64,000 bases of DNA from Winogradskyella marina (lineage in GTDB: Bacteria > Bacteroidota > Bacteroidia > Flavobacteriales > Flavobacteriaceae), in the NCBI RefSeq assembly GCF_015645385.1, contig NZ_JADOET010000013.1, forward strand, positions 1 to 64,000. Reading direction: 5' to 3'. The position numbers and the translations under genes are program-made. This document shows positions 1 through 11,261 of this stretch, in pieces. The notes beneath the pieces were generated by a model that worked only from the letters and a program-made list of their open reading frames with translations, had not been told where the DNA came from and searched no databases. Position 1 is the stretch's first letter, and each line of letters begins with the position of its first letter.

Positions 1-408
1 AGTACTTTGCCTAATGATGTTAACGTATATTTAGAAGACAATGTAGCTCATACGGTTACTTTATTAAATTCTGGTGATTACACGTTAACGCCAAACATGG
101 ATTTAAATGGAACAGGTCGCTTCTATCTTCGTTTTTCAAATTCGGTGTTATCCATAATAGATAATGAACTAAATAGTTTACAGATTTTTAGCACAACCAA
201 TCCAAAATCAATAGTGATTAAAGGAGTGCTTAATACTGCTACAACTATTAATTTATATGATATTCATGGTCGATTAGTGTTAAATCAATCCATAAATCAC
301 CTCAATGACACAAACACTATTGATGTTTCAAGAGTTGGAACAGGAGTATATTTTGTAAAGGTATTGAATGATCATCAAATGAAAACGCAAAAACTTATCA
401 TTAGGTAA
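1..408 (+). CDS. C-terminal end of a T9SS-sorted secreted protein (5' partial)
   Basis: The reading frame is open from the first base, so this is the tail of a longer gene whose start lies outside the window. The last 75 or so residues have the layout of a type A T9SS C-terminal sorting domain: a strand containing INLYDIHGRLV, a TIDVS segment, GTGVYFVKV and a basic end (KTQKLIIR). Such domains direct outer-membrane translocation by the type IX secretion system and are then usually cleaved. The upstream part seen here does not show which enzyme or adhesin is carried. The internal TTG at position 7 could be read as a start but has no support. A strong terminator follows. Confidence 0.85.
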   Translation, partial: STLPNDVNVYLEDNVAHTVTLLNSGDYTLTPNMDLNGTGRFYLRFSNSVLSIIDNELNSLQIFSTTNPKSIVIKGVLNTATTINLYDIHGRLVLNQSINHLNDTNTIDVSRVGTGVYFVKVLNDHQMKTQKLIIR

Positions 409-434
409 GCTATAATAGCTGTATCATACTATCG

Positions 435-468
435 AAAAGCTGTCTTTTTAAAAAGGGCAGCTTTTTTT
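435..468 (+). terminator. Rho-independent terminator after the T9SS protein gene
   Basis: An AAAAGCTG / CAGCTTTT stem closes a loop that itself contains CTTTTTAAAAAG, followed by a run of T. It lies 27 bases after the stop at 408 and separates this gene from guaA. Confidence 0.8.
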
Positions 469-615
469 ATTTGTGAGGGTTAATTAAAGTGAGACGACAA
501 CGCTAGGCTGAATTTACATCTAGTGTACAAACACCGTTTAATACATCTCAACAGCTTCAAAAGAAAATTAATCTAAAAAATCGGAAATCATAAATCGTAA
601 TTCGTAAATCCTTAC

Positions 616-623
616 TATTTTTG
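616..623 (+). promoter_or_regulatory. Candidate guaA promoter -7 element
   Basis: TATTTTTG matches the Bacteroidota -7 consensus TAnnTTTG. It ends only 3 bases before the guaA ATG, which would give a very short or absent 5' leader. I see no clear -33 TTG at the usual distance. Confidence 0.45.
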
Positions 624-626
624 CGC

Positions 627-2162
627 ATGCAACACAACAAAGTCCTAATATTAGATTTCGGATCGCAATACACACAGCTTATTGCGCGCAGAGTTAGAGA
701 GTTAAACATCTATTGCGAAATACATCCTTACAACAAAATTCCTTCAGACTCAGATAGCTTTAAAGCTGTTATTTTATCTGGTAGTCCAAACTCGGTAAGA
801 GGAGAGGCAGTGCTTCATCCTGACTTAGATAGCATTAGAGGAAAAAAACCAATGCTAGCCGTTTGTTACGGAGCTCAATATTTAGCGCATTTTTCAGGAG
901 GTGAAGTTGCGGAATCCAATACAAGAGAATACGGTAGAGCGAATTTAAGCTTTGTAAAATCTGACGAAGAATTCTTAGAAAATATACACGCAGGCAGCCA
1001 AGTTTGGATGAGCCATAGTGATACCATCAAACAATTACCAACAGGAGGTGTACTTTTAGCAAGTACCAATGATGTTGAAAATGCCGCCTATAAAATTGAG
1101 GGAGAACAAACATACGCCATTCAATTTCATCCTGAAGTTTACCACAGTACAGATGGACATCAGCTTTTAAATAACTTTTTAATTAAAATTGCTAAGGTTG
1201 AACAAGATTGGACACCACAATCTTTTGTTCAAGAAACCGTTGATAGTCTTAAGGAACAGTTAGGAAACGATAAGGTTGTTTTAGGGTTATCAGGAGGAGT
1301 AGATTCTTCGGTAGCAGCCATGTTATTGCATAAAGCAATTGGAAAAAACCTCTATTGTATTTTTGTAAATAACGGTTTATTACGTAAAAATGAATTTGAA
1401 GATGTTCTGCACCAATACGAAGGTATGGGACTAAATGTTAAAGGAGTTGATGCTTCGGCACGCTTTTTGGATGCTTTAGCAGGACTGAGTGATCCAGAGC
1501 TTAAAAGAAAAGCAATAGGCCGTGTGTTTATTGAAGTTTTTGATGATGAAGCACATTTAATACAGGACGTAAAATGGTTAGCTCAAGGCACTATTTATCC
1601 AGATGTGATAGAAAGTGTTTCTGCGACAGGTGGTCCAAGTGCAACGATAAAAAGTCATCATAATGTTGGTGGATTACCAGATTTCATGAAGCTTAAAGTG
1701 GTAGAGCCGCTTAAAGCTTTATTTAAAGATGAAGTTAGACGAGTTGGTGCGTCTATGAATATGGATAAACAACTATTAGGGCGTCATCCATTTCCTGGTC
1801 CAGGATTGGCAATTCGGATTCTTGGAGATCTAACCGCAGAAAAAGTGCGTATATTACAAGAGGTAGATGCTATTTTTATTAATAACCTACGGTCTTGGAA
1901 TTTGTACGATAAAGTATGGCAAGCAGGAGCTATGTTGCTACCAGTAAATAGTGTTGGAGTCATGGGAGATGAACGTACTTATGAAAAATGTGTAGCTTTA
2001 AGAGCTGTAGAAAGTACAGATGGAATGACGGCAGATTGGGTAAATTTACCCTATGAGTTTCTGCAAAAAACGTCAAACGAAATTATAAATAAAGTAAAAG
2101 GTGTAAATAGAGTTGTCTATGATATTAGCTCAAAACCACCTGCTACTATTGAGTGGGAATAA
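627..2162 (+). CDS. guaA: GMP synthase (glutamine-hydrolysing)
   Basis: Converts XMP to GMP using ATP and glutamine in the cytoplasm, the last step of guanine nucleotide synthesis. The N-terminal class I glutamine amidotransferase domain has the nucleophile Cys80 (in AVCYGAQ) and His168/Glu170 (FHPEV). The ATP-pyrophosphatase domain carries the P-loop SGGVDS at residues 222-227, and the C-terminal dimerisation domain ends with KPPATIEWE, typical of the family. The length of 511 aa is usual. I chose ATG 627 over an in-frame TTG at 621 because homologues begin close to this Met and the TTG overlaps the promoter element. A LysM protein gene follows 56 bases downstream. Confidence 0.97.
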   Translation: MQHNKVLILDFGSQYTQLIARRVRELNIYCEIHPYNKIPSDSDSFKAVILSGSPNSVRGEAVLHPDLDSIRGKKPMLAVCYGAQYLAHFSGGEVAESNTREYGRANLSFVKSDEEFLENIHAGSQVWMSHSDTIKQLPTGGVLLASTNDVENAAYKIEGEQTYAIQFHPEVYHSTDGHQLLNNFLIKIAKVEQDWTPQSFVQETVDSLKEQLGNDKVVLGLSGGVDSSVAAMLLHKAIGKNLYCIFVNNGLLRKNEFEDVLHQYEGMGLNVKGVDASARFLDALAGLSDPELKRKAIGRVFIEVFDDEAHLIQDVKWLAQGTIYPDVIESVSATGGPSATIKSHHNVGGLPDFMKLKVVEPLKALFKDEVRRVGASMNMDKQLLGRHPFPGPGLAIRILGDLTAEKVRILQEVDAIFINNLRSWNLYDKVWQAGAMLLPVNSVGVMGDERTYEKCVALRAVESTDGMTADWVNLPYEFLQKTSNEIINKVKGVNRVVYDISSKPPATIEWE

Positions 2163-2218
2163 ATAAAGGACTAAGTGCAAGTTGAATTTGAAGCGTAGTT
2201 TGAAGTAAAATAGAATAC

Positions 2219-4123
2219 ATGAAAAATATCTTAACCATAATTTTAATTGCTTTTACAATAGGGCTTAGTGCCCAAGGTTATATTGAACATACTGTTAAAC
2301 CAGGTGAAACAATTGAAAGTATAGCTAAAGGCTATTTAGTAACCGTAGATGATATTTTTGCGTTAAACCCTGATGCCAAACGTAAGTTTCAACCTAATAC
2401 AGTCTTAATCATTCCAAACTCTAAAGTTAAAAACGACGCTATTGTAGAAGATAGTAGAGAATTAGTTGGCTATAAAAACCATAGGGTAAAACGAAAAGAA
2501 ACCTTATACGGATTGTCTCAAGAATACGGTGTTTCTGAAGAGGAGATTAAAAAAGCAAATCGCTCGTTGTACTCTGAAAATCTTAAAAAAGGGGATAGAA
2601 TTAGAATTCCTCGTTTTAGAACAATTGTTTCGCAACAAACTTTAACAAATACAGTTAAAAAATATACGGTTCAACCTAAAGAAGGAAAGTGGAGAATTGC
2701 CTATAAATTCGGAATTACTGTTGCAGATTTAGAAGCATTAAATCCATTTATGAATGAAACAATTCAACCAGGAGATGAGCTAAACGTACCTAATATTAAC
2801 GATAAAGAAGAAAAACAAGTAGAAGCAACTTCTGGTTATTATGAAGTTTTGCCAAAAGAAGGTTTTTTTAGATTAAAGGTAAAGTTGAATTTAACCAAAG
2901 CGGAATTAGAAGCACTAAATCCTGAGTTGAAGGAAACAGGTTTAAAAGCTGGAATGATTTTAAAAGTGCCAGCAGGAGTTGCACCTACAGAAGAATTAGA
3001 AACTGTTGAGAGCACTAATTTAAAAAGTAACTTAACTAATTTTAAGACTAAAAAAATAGCCTTAATGATGCCGTATCGTCTCGACAGAATTGATGTCGAT
3101 GCTGTAGACGAAACAAAAGAGATGATAAAAGATAATCGATTATTATCTACAGTATTAGACTTTCATGTCGGAGTTAAGATGGCCTTAGATTCTGCAAAGC
3201 AATTAGGGATTTCTACAGATTTAAAGGTTTTTGATACACGCTATCATATTTCGAAAACAGCAGAAATATTAGCAGAGAATGATTTCTCTGATTATGATGC
3301 AGTGATTGGACCCATGGAAGAAAATAGTTTTAATCGTGTTGCAATGACATTAAAAGCAGATAATGTGCCCGTAATTGCAGCAATGAGTAAACCAAAACAA
3401 GTTTACACTAATGTGTTTCAGACCTTACCAGACGAAAAGTTGTTAAGTAAAGTGATGACAGATTTTGTGAAAGCAGATAGTTTAAAAACTAAAGTGGTTA
3501 TCATTTCAGATCATGCACATAAAACAAGTAGTGAAGCTTTGCAAAAGGTATTTCCTAACTCTAAATTGATTTTAACGCAAAAAGATAAAAAAGATAAATC
3601 AAAAGATGGGTACTTTATTTACCATGCTAATTTAAAGAATGTATTTTCTGAAGGTAGAACATTTGTGTTTCTAGAAACAGATAATTCGTCTTTAGCGTCG
3701 AGTGTAGTTAGTATGTTAAATGCTTTAGCGGTAAATAAAACTGAAATTATTTTAGCAACATTAAACAAAGGAAAGGCGTTTGATAAGGATGTAGATAACA
3801 ATAATTTATCAAACCTCAAATTTCATTACCCTTCAGTACATAAAGACTTTGATGGAACAACATCTAATGGTTTTGTTGAGACCTACAGAAAAGAATATGG
3901 AATAGCACCAAGTAAATATGTAGCACGCGGCTTTGATATTACTTTAGATCTTTTAATGCGTTTGGCTACTGCTGATAATTTATATGACGCTTCAATAAAC
4001 ACTATACAAACGGAATACATAGAAAATAAATTTAGATATAATAAAATTCCATTTGGTGGCTATATTAATGAAGCTGTTTATATTGTAAAATACGATGACC
4101 TTAAAATTGTGAAGGCAGATTAA
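2219..4123 (+). CDS. LysM-repeat protein with periplasmic-binding-like domain
   Basis: A secreted or periplasmic protein of 634 aa that probably binds peptidoglycan. The signal peptide is residues 1-19 (ending GLSAQ). Four LysM-like repeats follow at about 21-66, 83-128, 147-191 and 206-250, each ending in an IP/VP turn; the first two are the most canonical and the third and fourth (PKEGKWR, PKEGFFR) are divergent. Residues of about 285-630 resemble a type 1 periplasmic-binding fold (KIALMMPYRLD, DYDAVIGPMEEN, PVIAAMSKP), as in amino-acid ABC substrate-binding proteins, but no transporter genes are nearby. The architecture is common in Flavobacteriia. The ligand is unknown. The gene may be co-transcribed with guaA. 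Confidence 0.85.
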   Translation: MKNILTIILIAFTIGLSAQGYIEHTVKPGETIESIAKGYLVTVDDIFALNPDAKRKFQPNTVLIIPNSKVKNDAIVEDSRELVGYKNHRVKRKETLYGLSQEYGVSEEEIKKANRSLYSENLKKGDRIRIPRFRTIVSQQTLTNTVKKYTVQPKEGKWRIAYKFGITVADLEALNPFMNETIQPGDELNVPNINDKEEKQVEATSGYYEVLPKEGFFRLKVKLNLTKAELEALNPELKETGLKAGMILKVPAGVAPTEELETVESTNLKSNLTNFKTKKIALMMPYRLDRIDVDAVDETKEMIKDNRLLSTVLDFHVGVKMALDSAKQLGISTDLKVFDTRYHISKTAEILAENDFSDYDAVIGPMEENSFNRVAMTLKADNVPVIAAMSKPKQVYTNVFQTLPDEKLLSKVMTDFVKADSLKTKVVIISDHAHKTSSEALQKVFPNSKLILTQKDKKDKSKDGYFIYHANLKNVFSEGRTFVFLETDNSSLASSVVSMLNALAVNKTEIILATLNKGKAFDKDVDNNNLSNLKFHYPSVHKDFDGTTSNGFVETYRKEYGIAPSKYVARGFDITLDLLMRLATADNLYDASINTIQTEYIENKFRYNKIPFGGYINEAVYIVKYDDLKIVKAD

Positions 4124-4223
4124 TATCTTTTAATCGACCATTAATAGTTATTTCCTAGCCTTATATCGCATTTAGTATCCTAATATTGAAAAAGATATTA
4201 TTTTTAATTCGAAATAATAACGC

Positions 4224-4766
4224 TTGAAAAATTTACTTATAATTATAACCCTACTTTTTCTTGGAGTACCTTCCAATGAAGAAGCCTCCGTGACTTGGAA
4301 TGAAACCACCAAGCTTACATGGTCCGATTTTAAAGCATCTCCTGATTTAAAGTCAGGTGCTGTTGCAGTTACGGCTTCAGGGATTACTTTTGGATATTCT
4401 GTAAAAACGTCTGATGAAAGAATTGTTGACTTTTCTACAACTGTTCAAGCCCATTTTTACCCTAACAAATCTTGGTATGTAAAAGAAAAAGGAAATGCAT
4501 ACATTTTAGCGCACGAGCAGTTGCATTTTGACATTACAGAACTATACGCACGTAAGTTTAGAGCGCAAATAACCAAATTAACTGTTAACCAGAATGTAAA
4601 AGAACAGATGAAGAGGTTGCACGCTACAATTAATGAAGCCGTAAATGAAACTCAAAAACGCTACGATGAGCAAACCAAGCATTCTATGAATAGAGAAATG
4701 CAAAAACAATGGGAAGTAACAATTCAGAATGAACTTAGTAAATATGAAGATTTCAAGTCATTGTAG
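4224..4766 (+). CDS. DUF922 family protein, putative secreted zinc protease
   Basis: A 180-aa protein with an N-terminal signal sequence (MKNLLIIITLLFLG). It carries HEQLH at residues 97-101 inside AHEQLHFDITELYAR, the signature region of DUF922, a family proposed to be zinc-dependent proteases because of its HExxH motif. Substrate and physiological role are unknown. The only plausible start is TTG at 4224: the next internal Met is far inside the protein and would remove both the signal peptide and the HExxH region. The gene begins 100 bases after the LysM protein gene on the same strand. Confidence 0.85.
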   Translation: MKNLLIIITLLFLGVPSNEEASVTWNETTKLTWSDFKASPDLKSGAVAVTASGITFGYSVKTSDERIVDFSTTVQAHFYPNKSWYVKEKGNAYILAHEQLHFDITELYARKFRAQITKLTVNQNVKEQMKRLHATINEAVNETQKRYDEQTKHSMNREMQKQWEVTIQNELSKYEDFKSL

Positions 4767-4844
4767 TTTAACTATGTTTCTCAACTTAATGATGTCTTTT
4801 CCGATCCACAATCATCTTTTTATTGATACTAAAATTCACTTAAA

Positions 4845-5072
4845 ATGGAATTAGACGGCACAGTTTTAATTGAGTTAGCCCATTACAAAATGCCATTTGG
4901 CAAATACAAAAACCAATACCTAATCGATATTCCAGAATATTACTATATCTGGTATCAGCAAAAAGGATTTCCTGATGGAAAACTTGGACGTATGATGGCT
5001 CAGATGTGCGAAATAAAAATTAATGGATTAGAAGAGTTAATTTATACGATCCGAAGGGATTTTAGAAAGTAG
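4845..5072 (+). CDS. DUF3820 family protein
   Basis: A small cytoplasmic protein of 75 aa with the DUF3820 core: MPFGKYKN near residue 16, then IPEYYYIWYQQKGFP and GKLGRMMAQM. Family members are small, globular and uncharacterised; some are annotated as quorum-sensing-regulated virulence factors, but there is no evidence here for that role. It is the last gene before the pyrG promoter region and reads in the same direction as its neighbours. Confidence 0.85.
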   Translation: MELDGTVLIELAHYKMPFGKYKNQYLIDIPEYYYIWYQQKGFPDGKLGRMMAQMCEIKINGLEELIYTIRRDFRK

Positions 5073-7009
<1,937 letters not shown>

Positions 7010-7074
7010 CTATGCCACTTTGGCGAAAATAAAACTTTGGACAGTTTTTTGGATTGTTCAATCGTTACCATATA

Positions 7075-7107
7075 AGACCTGTCAAGATGAATATACATGA
7101 CAGGTCT
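7075..7107. promoter_or_regulatory. 10-bp perfect hairpin in the yidC leader
   Basis: AGACCTGTCA (7075-7084) and TGACAGGTCT (7098-7107) form a perfect 10-bp inverted repeat around a 13-base loop, ending 17 bases before the yidC ATG. No T-run follows on either strand, so it is not an ordinary terminator. It could be a dyad operator or a leader RNA hairpin near the start codon. Confidence 0.5.
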
Positions 7108-7124
7108 AAAACTGAAAATTAACC

Positions 7125-9038
7125 ATGGAAGAAAAGAAATTCGACGTTAAATCTATTATAGGCTTTGTCCTCATTTTTGGTATTTTGTTATACATAATGT
7201 ATCAAAATCAACCAAGCCCAGAAGAGCTTGAAGCACAAAAACTAGCAGAACAAGAGCAGGTTGAAGCTGAGAAAGCAGACAGTAAACAAAATGAGAGTTT
7301 AGTTACAACATCGTCAGACTATACAACTAATACTCAAGTTTTAGATTCTACACAAAAAGTTGCTCTTCAAAATAAAGTAGGTTCTTTTGCTTATGCATTA
7401 ACCTTGCCATCTGCTACAAACGATCAAACTACAGTTGAAACTGATGTTTTTGAACTTAAGTTTAACAATAAAGGTGGTCACTTAGCCGAAGTGAAATTAA
7501 GAAACTTTGTCGATTATGATTCTGTACCAATTTATATGGTAAAGGATGATAATAGTGCGTTTAATATCAAATTTGGAACGTCTGATAATAGAACTTTAAA
7601 TACACAAGATTTTCCGTTTGAACCTTCTGTTTCTCAAAGTGGTGAGAATACAGTTGTGTCCATGAAACTTAAAGTTTCTGAAACAGCGTTTTTAGAATAC
7701 CGTTACGAGTTAAAACCTGACGATTATATGATTGATTTTTCAATTAAATCTCAAGGTTTAAGTGGAGTTTTTAATACATCGCAACCAATTGAGTTAGATT
7801 GGAAACAAAAAAGTATTCGACATTCTAAAAGTATCAGTTACGAAAACCGCTATACAAGGTTAACGTATATGTATGATGATGGCAAGGTTGATAAGTTATC
7901 GCAAGCAAGTGATGACGACGAAATTGCTGAAGACGTAGAATGGTTATCTTACAGACAACACTTTTTTAGTTCTATTTTAGTGGCTAATAATAGTCCGTTT
8001 AAAAAAGTAGAATTAACATCATTAGATTTAGTAGAAGATGAAGAAATAGATACGCTATATACTAAATTATACACATCAAAAATGCCTTTAGCGTTTAATG
8101 GTGGCGAAATAAGCGAAAACTTAGGGCTGTATTATGGACCAACAGATAACGCCACATTAAAAGATTACGATAAAGGACTAGAGGAAAGTATTCCTTTTGG
8201 TTGGGGAATTTTTGGATGGATAAATAAAGTGTTATTTATTCCATTGTTTGGGTTCTTAAGTGGTTTCTTACCTTACGGATTTGCTATTATTGTAATGACT
8301 ATTTTGGTGAAAATTGTATTGTCTTTTGTACAGTATAAGCAGTTCTTGTCTCAGGCAAAGATGAAAATTTTAAAGCCAGAATTAGACGCTGTAAGAGAAA
8401 AGTATAAAGACAATAAGTTAAAAGCGCAGCAAGAAACAATGGCTATTCAAAGCCGAGCAGGAGCAAGTCCATTAAGTGGTTGTTTACCAGGTTTAATGCA
8501 AATCCCTGTGTTTTATGCCTTATTTATGTTTTTCCCAACAGCTTTTGAGCTAAGACAAAAAGGATTCCTTTGGGCAGACGATTTAAGTTCTTATGATTCT
8601 ATTTACGACATACCTTTCCATATTCCATTGTACGGTGATCACGTTGCATTATTCCCGATTTTAGCGGCAATAGCAATTTTCTTTTATATGAAAATGACAA
8701 CTGGTCAGCAAATGGCAACACAGCCAACGCAAGAAGGAATGCCAGATATGGCAAAAATGATGAAGTACATGATTTACTTCTCACCAATTTTAATGTTGGT
8801 ATTCTTCAACAACTATGCGTCAGGATTAAGTTTGTATTACTTTATATCTAACTTAATTAGTATTGGTATTATGTTAGTGATTAAAAACTACATTATCGAT
8901 GAAGATAAAGTATTGGCTAAAATTGAGGTCAATAAAAAGAAGCCTAAGAAGCAAAACAAATTTCAGAAGAAAATGGCTGAAATGATGGAGCAAGCTGAAG
9001 CACAAAAACAAGCGCAGCAAAAAGGCAAGAAGAAATAA
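7125..9038 (+). CDS. yidC: Membrane protein insertase YidC
   Basis: Inserts and folds inner-membrane proteins with or without the SecYEG translocon. It is the long Gram-negative form (637 aa): an N-terminal membrane segment at about 11-27, a periplasmic beta-domain at about 80-350, and a five-helix C-terminal core beginning near FIPLFGFLSGFLPYG, with the GCLPGLMQIPVFYALFMFF segment that typifies the family. The C-terminus is very lysine- and glutamine-rich, as expected for ribosome contact. The ATG at 7125 begins the conserved cytoplasmic lead-in to helix 1. A strong terminator follows. Confidence 0.96.
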   Translation: MEEKKFDVKSIIGFVLIFGILLYIMYQNQPSPEELEAQKLAEQEQVEAEKADSKQNESLVTTSSDYTTNTQVLDSTQKVALQNKVGSFAYALTLPSATNDQTTVETDVFELKFNNKGGHLAEVKLRNFVDYDSVPIYMVKDDNSAFNIKFGTSDNRTLNTQDFPFEPSVSQSGENTVVSMKLKVSETAFLEYRYELKPDDYMIDFSIKSQGLSGVFNTSQPIELDWKQKSIRHSKSISYENRYTRLTYMYDDGKVDKLSQASDDDEIAEDVEWLSYRQHFFSSILVANNSPFKKVELTSLDLVEDEEIDTLYTKLYTSKMPLAFNGGEISENLGLYYGPTDNATLKDYDKGLEESIPFGWGIFGWINKVLFIPLFGFLSGFLPYGFAIIVMTILVKIVLSFVQYKQFLSQAKMKILKPELDAVREKYKDNKLKAQQETMAIQSRAGASPLSGCLPGLMQIPVFYALFMFFPTAFELRQKGFLWADDLSSYDSIYDIPFHIPLYGDHVALFPILAAIAIFFYMKMTTGQQMATQPTQEGMPDMAKMMKYMIYFSPILMLVFFNNYASGLSLYYFISNLISIGIMLVIKNYIIDEDKVLAKIEVNKKKPKKQNKFQKKMAEMMEQAEAQKQAQQKGKKK

Positions 9039-9072
9039 ATGATCTTCACTTAATTAATTGATAAAGAAATTA

Positions 9073-9105
9073 TAGCCTCAACATTTTTGTTGAGGCTATT
9101 TTTAT
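9073..9105 (+). terminator. Rho-independent terminator after yidC
   Basis: TAGCCTCAAC and GTTGAGGCTA form a perfect 10-bp stem around a short T-rich loop, followed by TTTTTAT. Confidence 0.9.
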
Positions 9106-9198
9106 ATAATGATATTTAATTACTCTTGAAGCTATTAACGAAGCTTACATTTTTAAAACGACGACTAATGGCTATGTTTAGGAATACTGTTAGGAGAA

Positions 9199-9233
9199 TA
9201 AAAGCCCAAACGTTTTACTGTTTGAGCCTTTAC
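9199..9233 (-). terminator. Possible terminator of the fasciclin gene
   Basis: AAAGCCCAAAC and GTTTGAGCCTTT form a stem with one mismatch, about 55 bases past the stop of the minus-strand fasciclin gene. The T-run on the minus strand is short, so this is less certain than the others. Confidence 0.5.
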
Positions 9234-9285
9234 CTAACTAATCAATCAACCTAATATTAATGAGGTGGTATCCCTCTGTTTGTTT

Positions 9286-10275
9286 TTATTGCATTGGTAA
9301 AAGTACTTTATCAATAACATGAACTACACCGTTAATAGACTGTATATCTACTAAACTTGTAACAATATTACTAACACGTGCGTTTGGATCTGTTAACGTA
9401 AATGCTGAATTATCAGCAGTAATATCTCCACCTAAAGTTGCTACAGTTCCGTTTGGCAAACTACTAGACTGAACATTTCCACTTACAATATGATAGGTTA
9501 AAACAGCATCAACAGTTGCTGGATCTAAATCACCAAGCGATGTGTTTCCAGAAGGGTCTAATTCTATTAGTAAATCTGCAAACGCATCGTTAGATGGTGC
9601 AAATACTGTAAACGGTCCAGCTGAAGCGTCAGATACTGTAGAAATATATGGCACTGTTGGTGTACCAGAATCAGCTAATTGTAATGCAGCTACTAAATTA
9701 GATAAAGCCGGATTTGTTGTCGCAAAAGTGGCGATAGTTGGTAGTCCAATCACTTCGTCAACAATATGCACAACACCGTTGCTAGCAACGTTATCTGCAT
9801 TTGTAACAGTTGAAGACCCGTTTAACATAACTCCAGTAGACGTTGTAAAGTATAAACTTAAATTCGCTTGGTTTGGACCTGTTGCTGCTGTATTGGTATA
9901 ACCAGAACCAGCATTAACCAAATCTGTAGAGCTTGTAACCGAACCAATAATGACATGGTTCAAAAGAATATTCTTTACTAAGGCTTCTTCAGCTGTAGAT
10001 AAATTTTCTAAATCTAAACCAGTGTCAGTTAATAGTTGTGTGAATGCATCGTTTGAAGGTGCAAAAACGGTAAATGGTCCATCACCTTGTAAAGTAGATG
10101 TTAAATCAGTGGCCTCTAAAGCAGCTGCTAAAGATGTTAAATTGTTAGCTAGAGCTACATCCACAACGGTTGTCCGTGTTGGAGTAATTGTGTCGTCATC
10201 ATCACTACAAGCAGTAGTTCCTATCACTAATAGAAATACTGAAAGTAATTTGAAGGTTTTTAAAATAATTTTCAT
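9286..10275 (-). CDS. Lipoprotein with two fasciclin (FAS1) domains
   Basis: A 329-aa surface or periplasmic lipoprotein. The signal peptide ends in the lipobox GTTAC, and the modified Cys is followed by SDDDD, an acidic stretch typical of Bacteroidota lipoproteins that reach the cell surface. Two FAS1 domains follow (about 36-180 and 185-329). Both contain GPFTVFAPSNDAF and both end in a GVVHxxD segment (GVVHIVDEVI and GVVHVIDKVL). FAS1 domains usually mediate adhesion to other proteins or to matrix. The gene is divergent from the YwqK-like gene at 10340. Confidence 0.92.
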   Translation of the reverse strand: MKIILKTFKLLSVFLLVIGTTACSDDDDTITPTRTTVVDVALANNLTSLAAALEATDLTSTLQGDGPFTVFAPSNDAFTQLLTDTGLDLENLSTAEEALVKNILLNHVIIGSVTSSTDLVNAGSGYTNTAATGPNQANLSLYFTTSTGVMLNGSSTVTNADNVASNGVVHIVDEVIGLPTIATFATTNPALSNLVAALQLADSGTPTVPYISTVSDASAGPFTVFAPSNDAFADLLIELDPSGNTSLGDLDPATVDAVLTYHIVSGNVQSSSLPNGTVATLGGDITADNSAFTLTDPNARVSNIVTSLVDIQSINGVVHVIDKVLLPMQ

Positions 10276-10327
10276 TGTTTTGAGTTTTTATATTGTTCAA
10301 CATTCAAACCTCGACTGGTTTGTTTAA

Positions 10328-10335
10328 CAAAATTA
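10328..10335 (-). promoter_or_regulatory. Candidate promoter -7 element of the fasciclin gene
   Basis: TAATTTTG on the minus strand lies 52 bases upstream of the fasciclin start. It also overlaps the leader of the divergent gene at 10340. Confidence 0.4.
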
Positions 10336-10339
10336 CAAA

Positions 10340-11050
10340 ATGATTAAACAAAATATTTGTATAATTTTTACTTTAACACTATTTTTAACATCTACCTATG
10401 CGCAAAATCCAGTAAATCAGTTCGATAAAGATGGACTACGACATGGTTTTTGGACTAAGAACTATCACAAAACCAATGAGATACGTTACGAAGGGGTGTT
10501 TAATCATGGTAAAGAAATCGACTCCTTTAAATTTTACACCTTGTCTGGCGGAAAAAGTGTTTTAAGTGCTATAAAAGTGTTTAATGAGAAGGACAGTATT
10601 GCAGATGTGACATTTTTGGCTTCAACAAAGAAAGTGATTAGTGAAGGTAAAATGAATGGCAAACGCTTTATTGGTAAATGGACGTTTTATCATAAGAATT
10701 CTGATATCAAAATGATTGAAGAAAACTATAATAACGAAGGTTTGCTTGAAGGCGAACGCTTTGTATATTTCAAAAATGGAACGATTGCAGAAAGTGCCCA
10801 TTATAAAAATGGAGCCTTAGATGGTGAATCTAAATGGTTTTCTGAGAAAGGTGTTTTGTTAAGACACACACATTATAAAGAAGGTGAACTCGATGGTAAA
10901 ACCATTAATTACGATGCACTTGGAAACATTACGTCAGAAGGAAACTATAGTAATAGTCAGAAAACAGGTGTTTGGAATTATTACAAGGATGGTGTACTAA
11001 CAAAAGAAATAAACCATACGACACAAGAAGTTATTTCAAAAAAGGAATAG
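10340..11050 (+). CDS. YwqK-family / MORN-like repeat protein
   Basis: A 236-aa exported protein with a signal peptide ending STYAQ. The body is a run of short repeats of about 22-24 residues with the pattern Y-x-N-G-x-x-x-G-x-W-x-x-Y (for example KNGALDGESKWFSEKG, KEGELDGKTINYDALG and NSQKTGVWNYYKDG). This is the YwqK/MORN-variant pattern. In Bacteroidota such proteins are common and of unknown function; some family members are labelled toxin-antitoxin 'antitoxin YwqK', but no toxin-like partner gene is adjacent here. A terminator follows directly. Confidence 0.8.
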   Translation: MIKQNICIIFTLTLFLTSTYAQNPVNQFDKDGLRHGFWTKNYHKTNEIRYEGVFNHGKEIDSFKFYTLSGGKSVLSAIKVFNEKDSIADVTFLASTKKVISEGKMNGKRFIGKWTFYHKNSDIKMIEENYNNEGLLEGERFVYFKNGTIAESAHYKNGALDGESKWFSEKGVLLRHTHYKEGELDGKTINYDALGNITSEGNYSNSQKTGVWNYYKDGVLTKEINHTTQEVISKKE

Positions 11051-11083
11051 TTTTAGACTATTAATATTATAGAATTTCAGAAT

Positions 11084-11110
11084 GGCAATCGTAATAGGAT
11101 TGCCTTTTTT
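11084..11110 (+). terminator. Rho-independent terminator after the YwqK-like gene
   Basis: GGCAATC and GATTGCC form a perfect 7-bp stem with a 7-base loop, followed by six T. Confidence 0.85.
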
Positions 11111-11116
11111 ATTTTG

Positions 11117-11124
11117 TAATTTTG
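11117..11124 (+). promoter_or_regulatory. Candidate mnmA promoter -7 element
   Basis: TAATTTTG matches TAnnTTTG. It sits just after the preceding terminator and about 137 bases before the mnmA ATG, so the transcript would carry the palindromic repeat at 11180-11210 in its leader. Confidence 0.4.
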
Positions 11125-11179
11125 CTGCGGTTTTTTCGAACAAAGACCATAACGTATTCAAATGTTGAATACTTAAATT

Positions 11180-11210
11180 GTCCTCTTGAGGGGACTTTAG
11201 GGGTGTTTTT
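11180..11210 (+). repeat. Palindromic dispersed repeat, family A, copy 1
   Basis: GTCCTCTTGAGGGGAC followed by TTTAGGGGTGTT. It shares this order with the copies at 12524-12550 and 37369-37399; here one base departs from the perfect palindrome. It lies in the leader of mnmA. Confidence 0.8.
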
Positions 11211-11261
11211 AGTAACATCTAAATTATTAACTAAAAGATTTCTGCTGTGGCAGGAAATGTT

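Noticed and set aside
10340..11050. Toxin-antitoxin assignment of the YwqK-like protein.
   Set aside because: The label comes from family naming only; the protein has a signal peptide and no adjacent toxin-like gene, so a toxin-antitoxin role is not supported.
11036..11218. A 60-codon minus-strand frame and a 63-codon minus-strand frame (12501-12692).
   Set aside because: Both overlap the family A palindromic repeat (translations with KSPQED and TPKVPSRGQ), and neither resembles a protein family.
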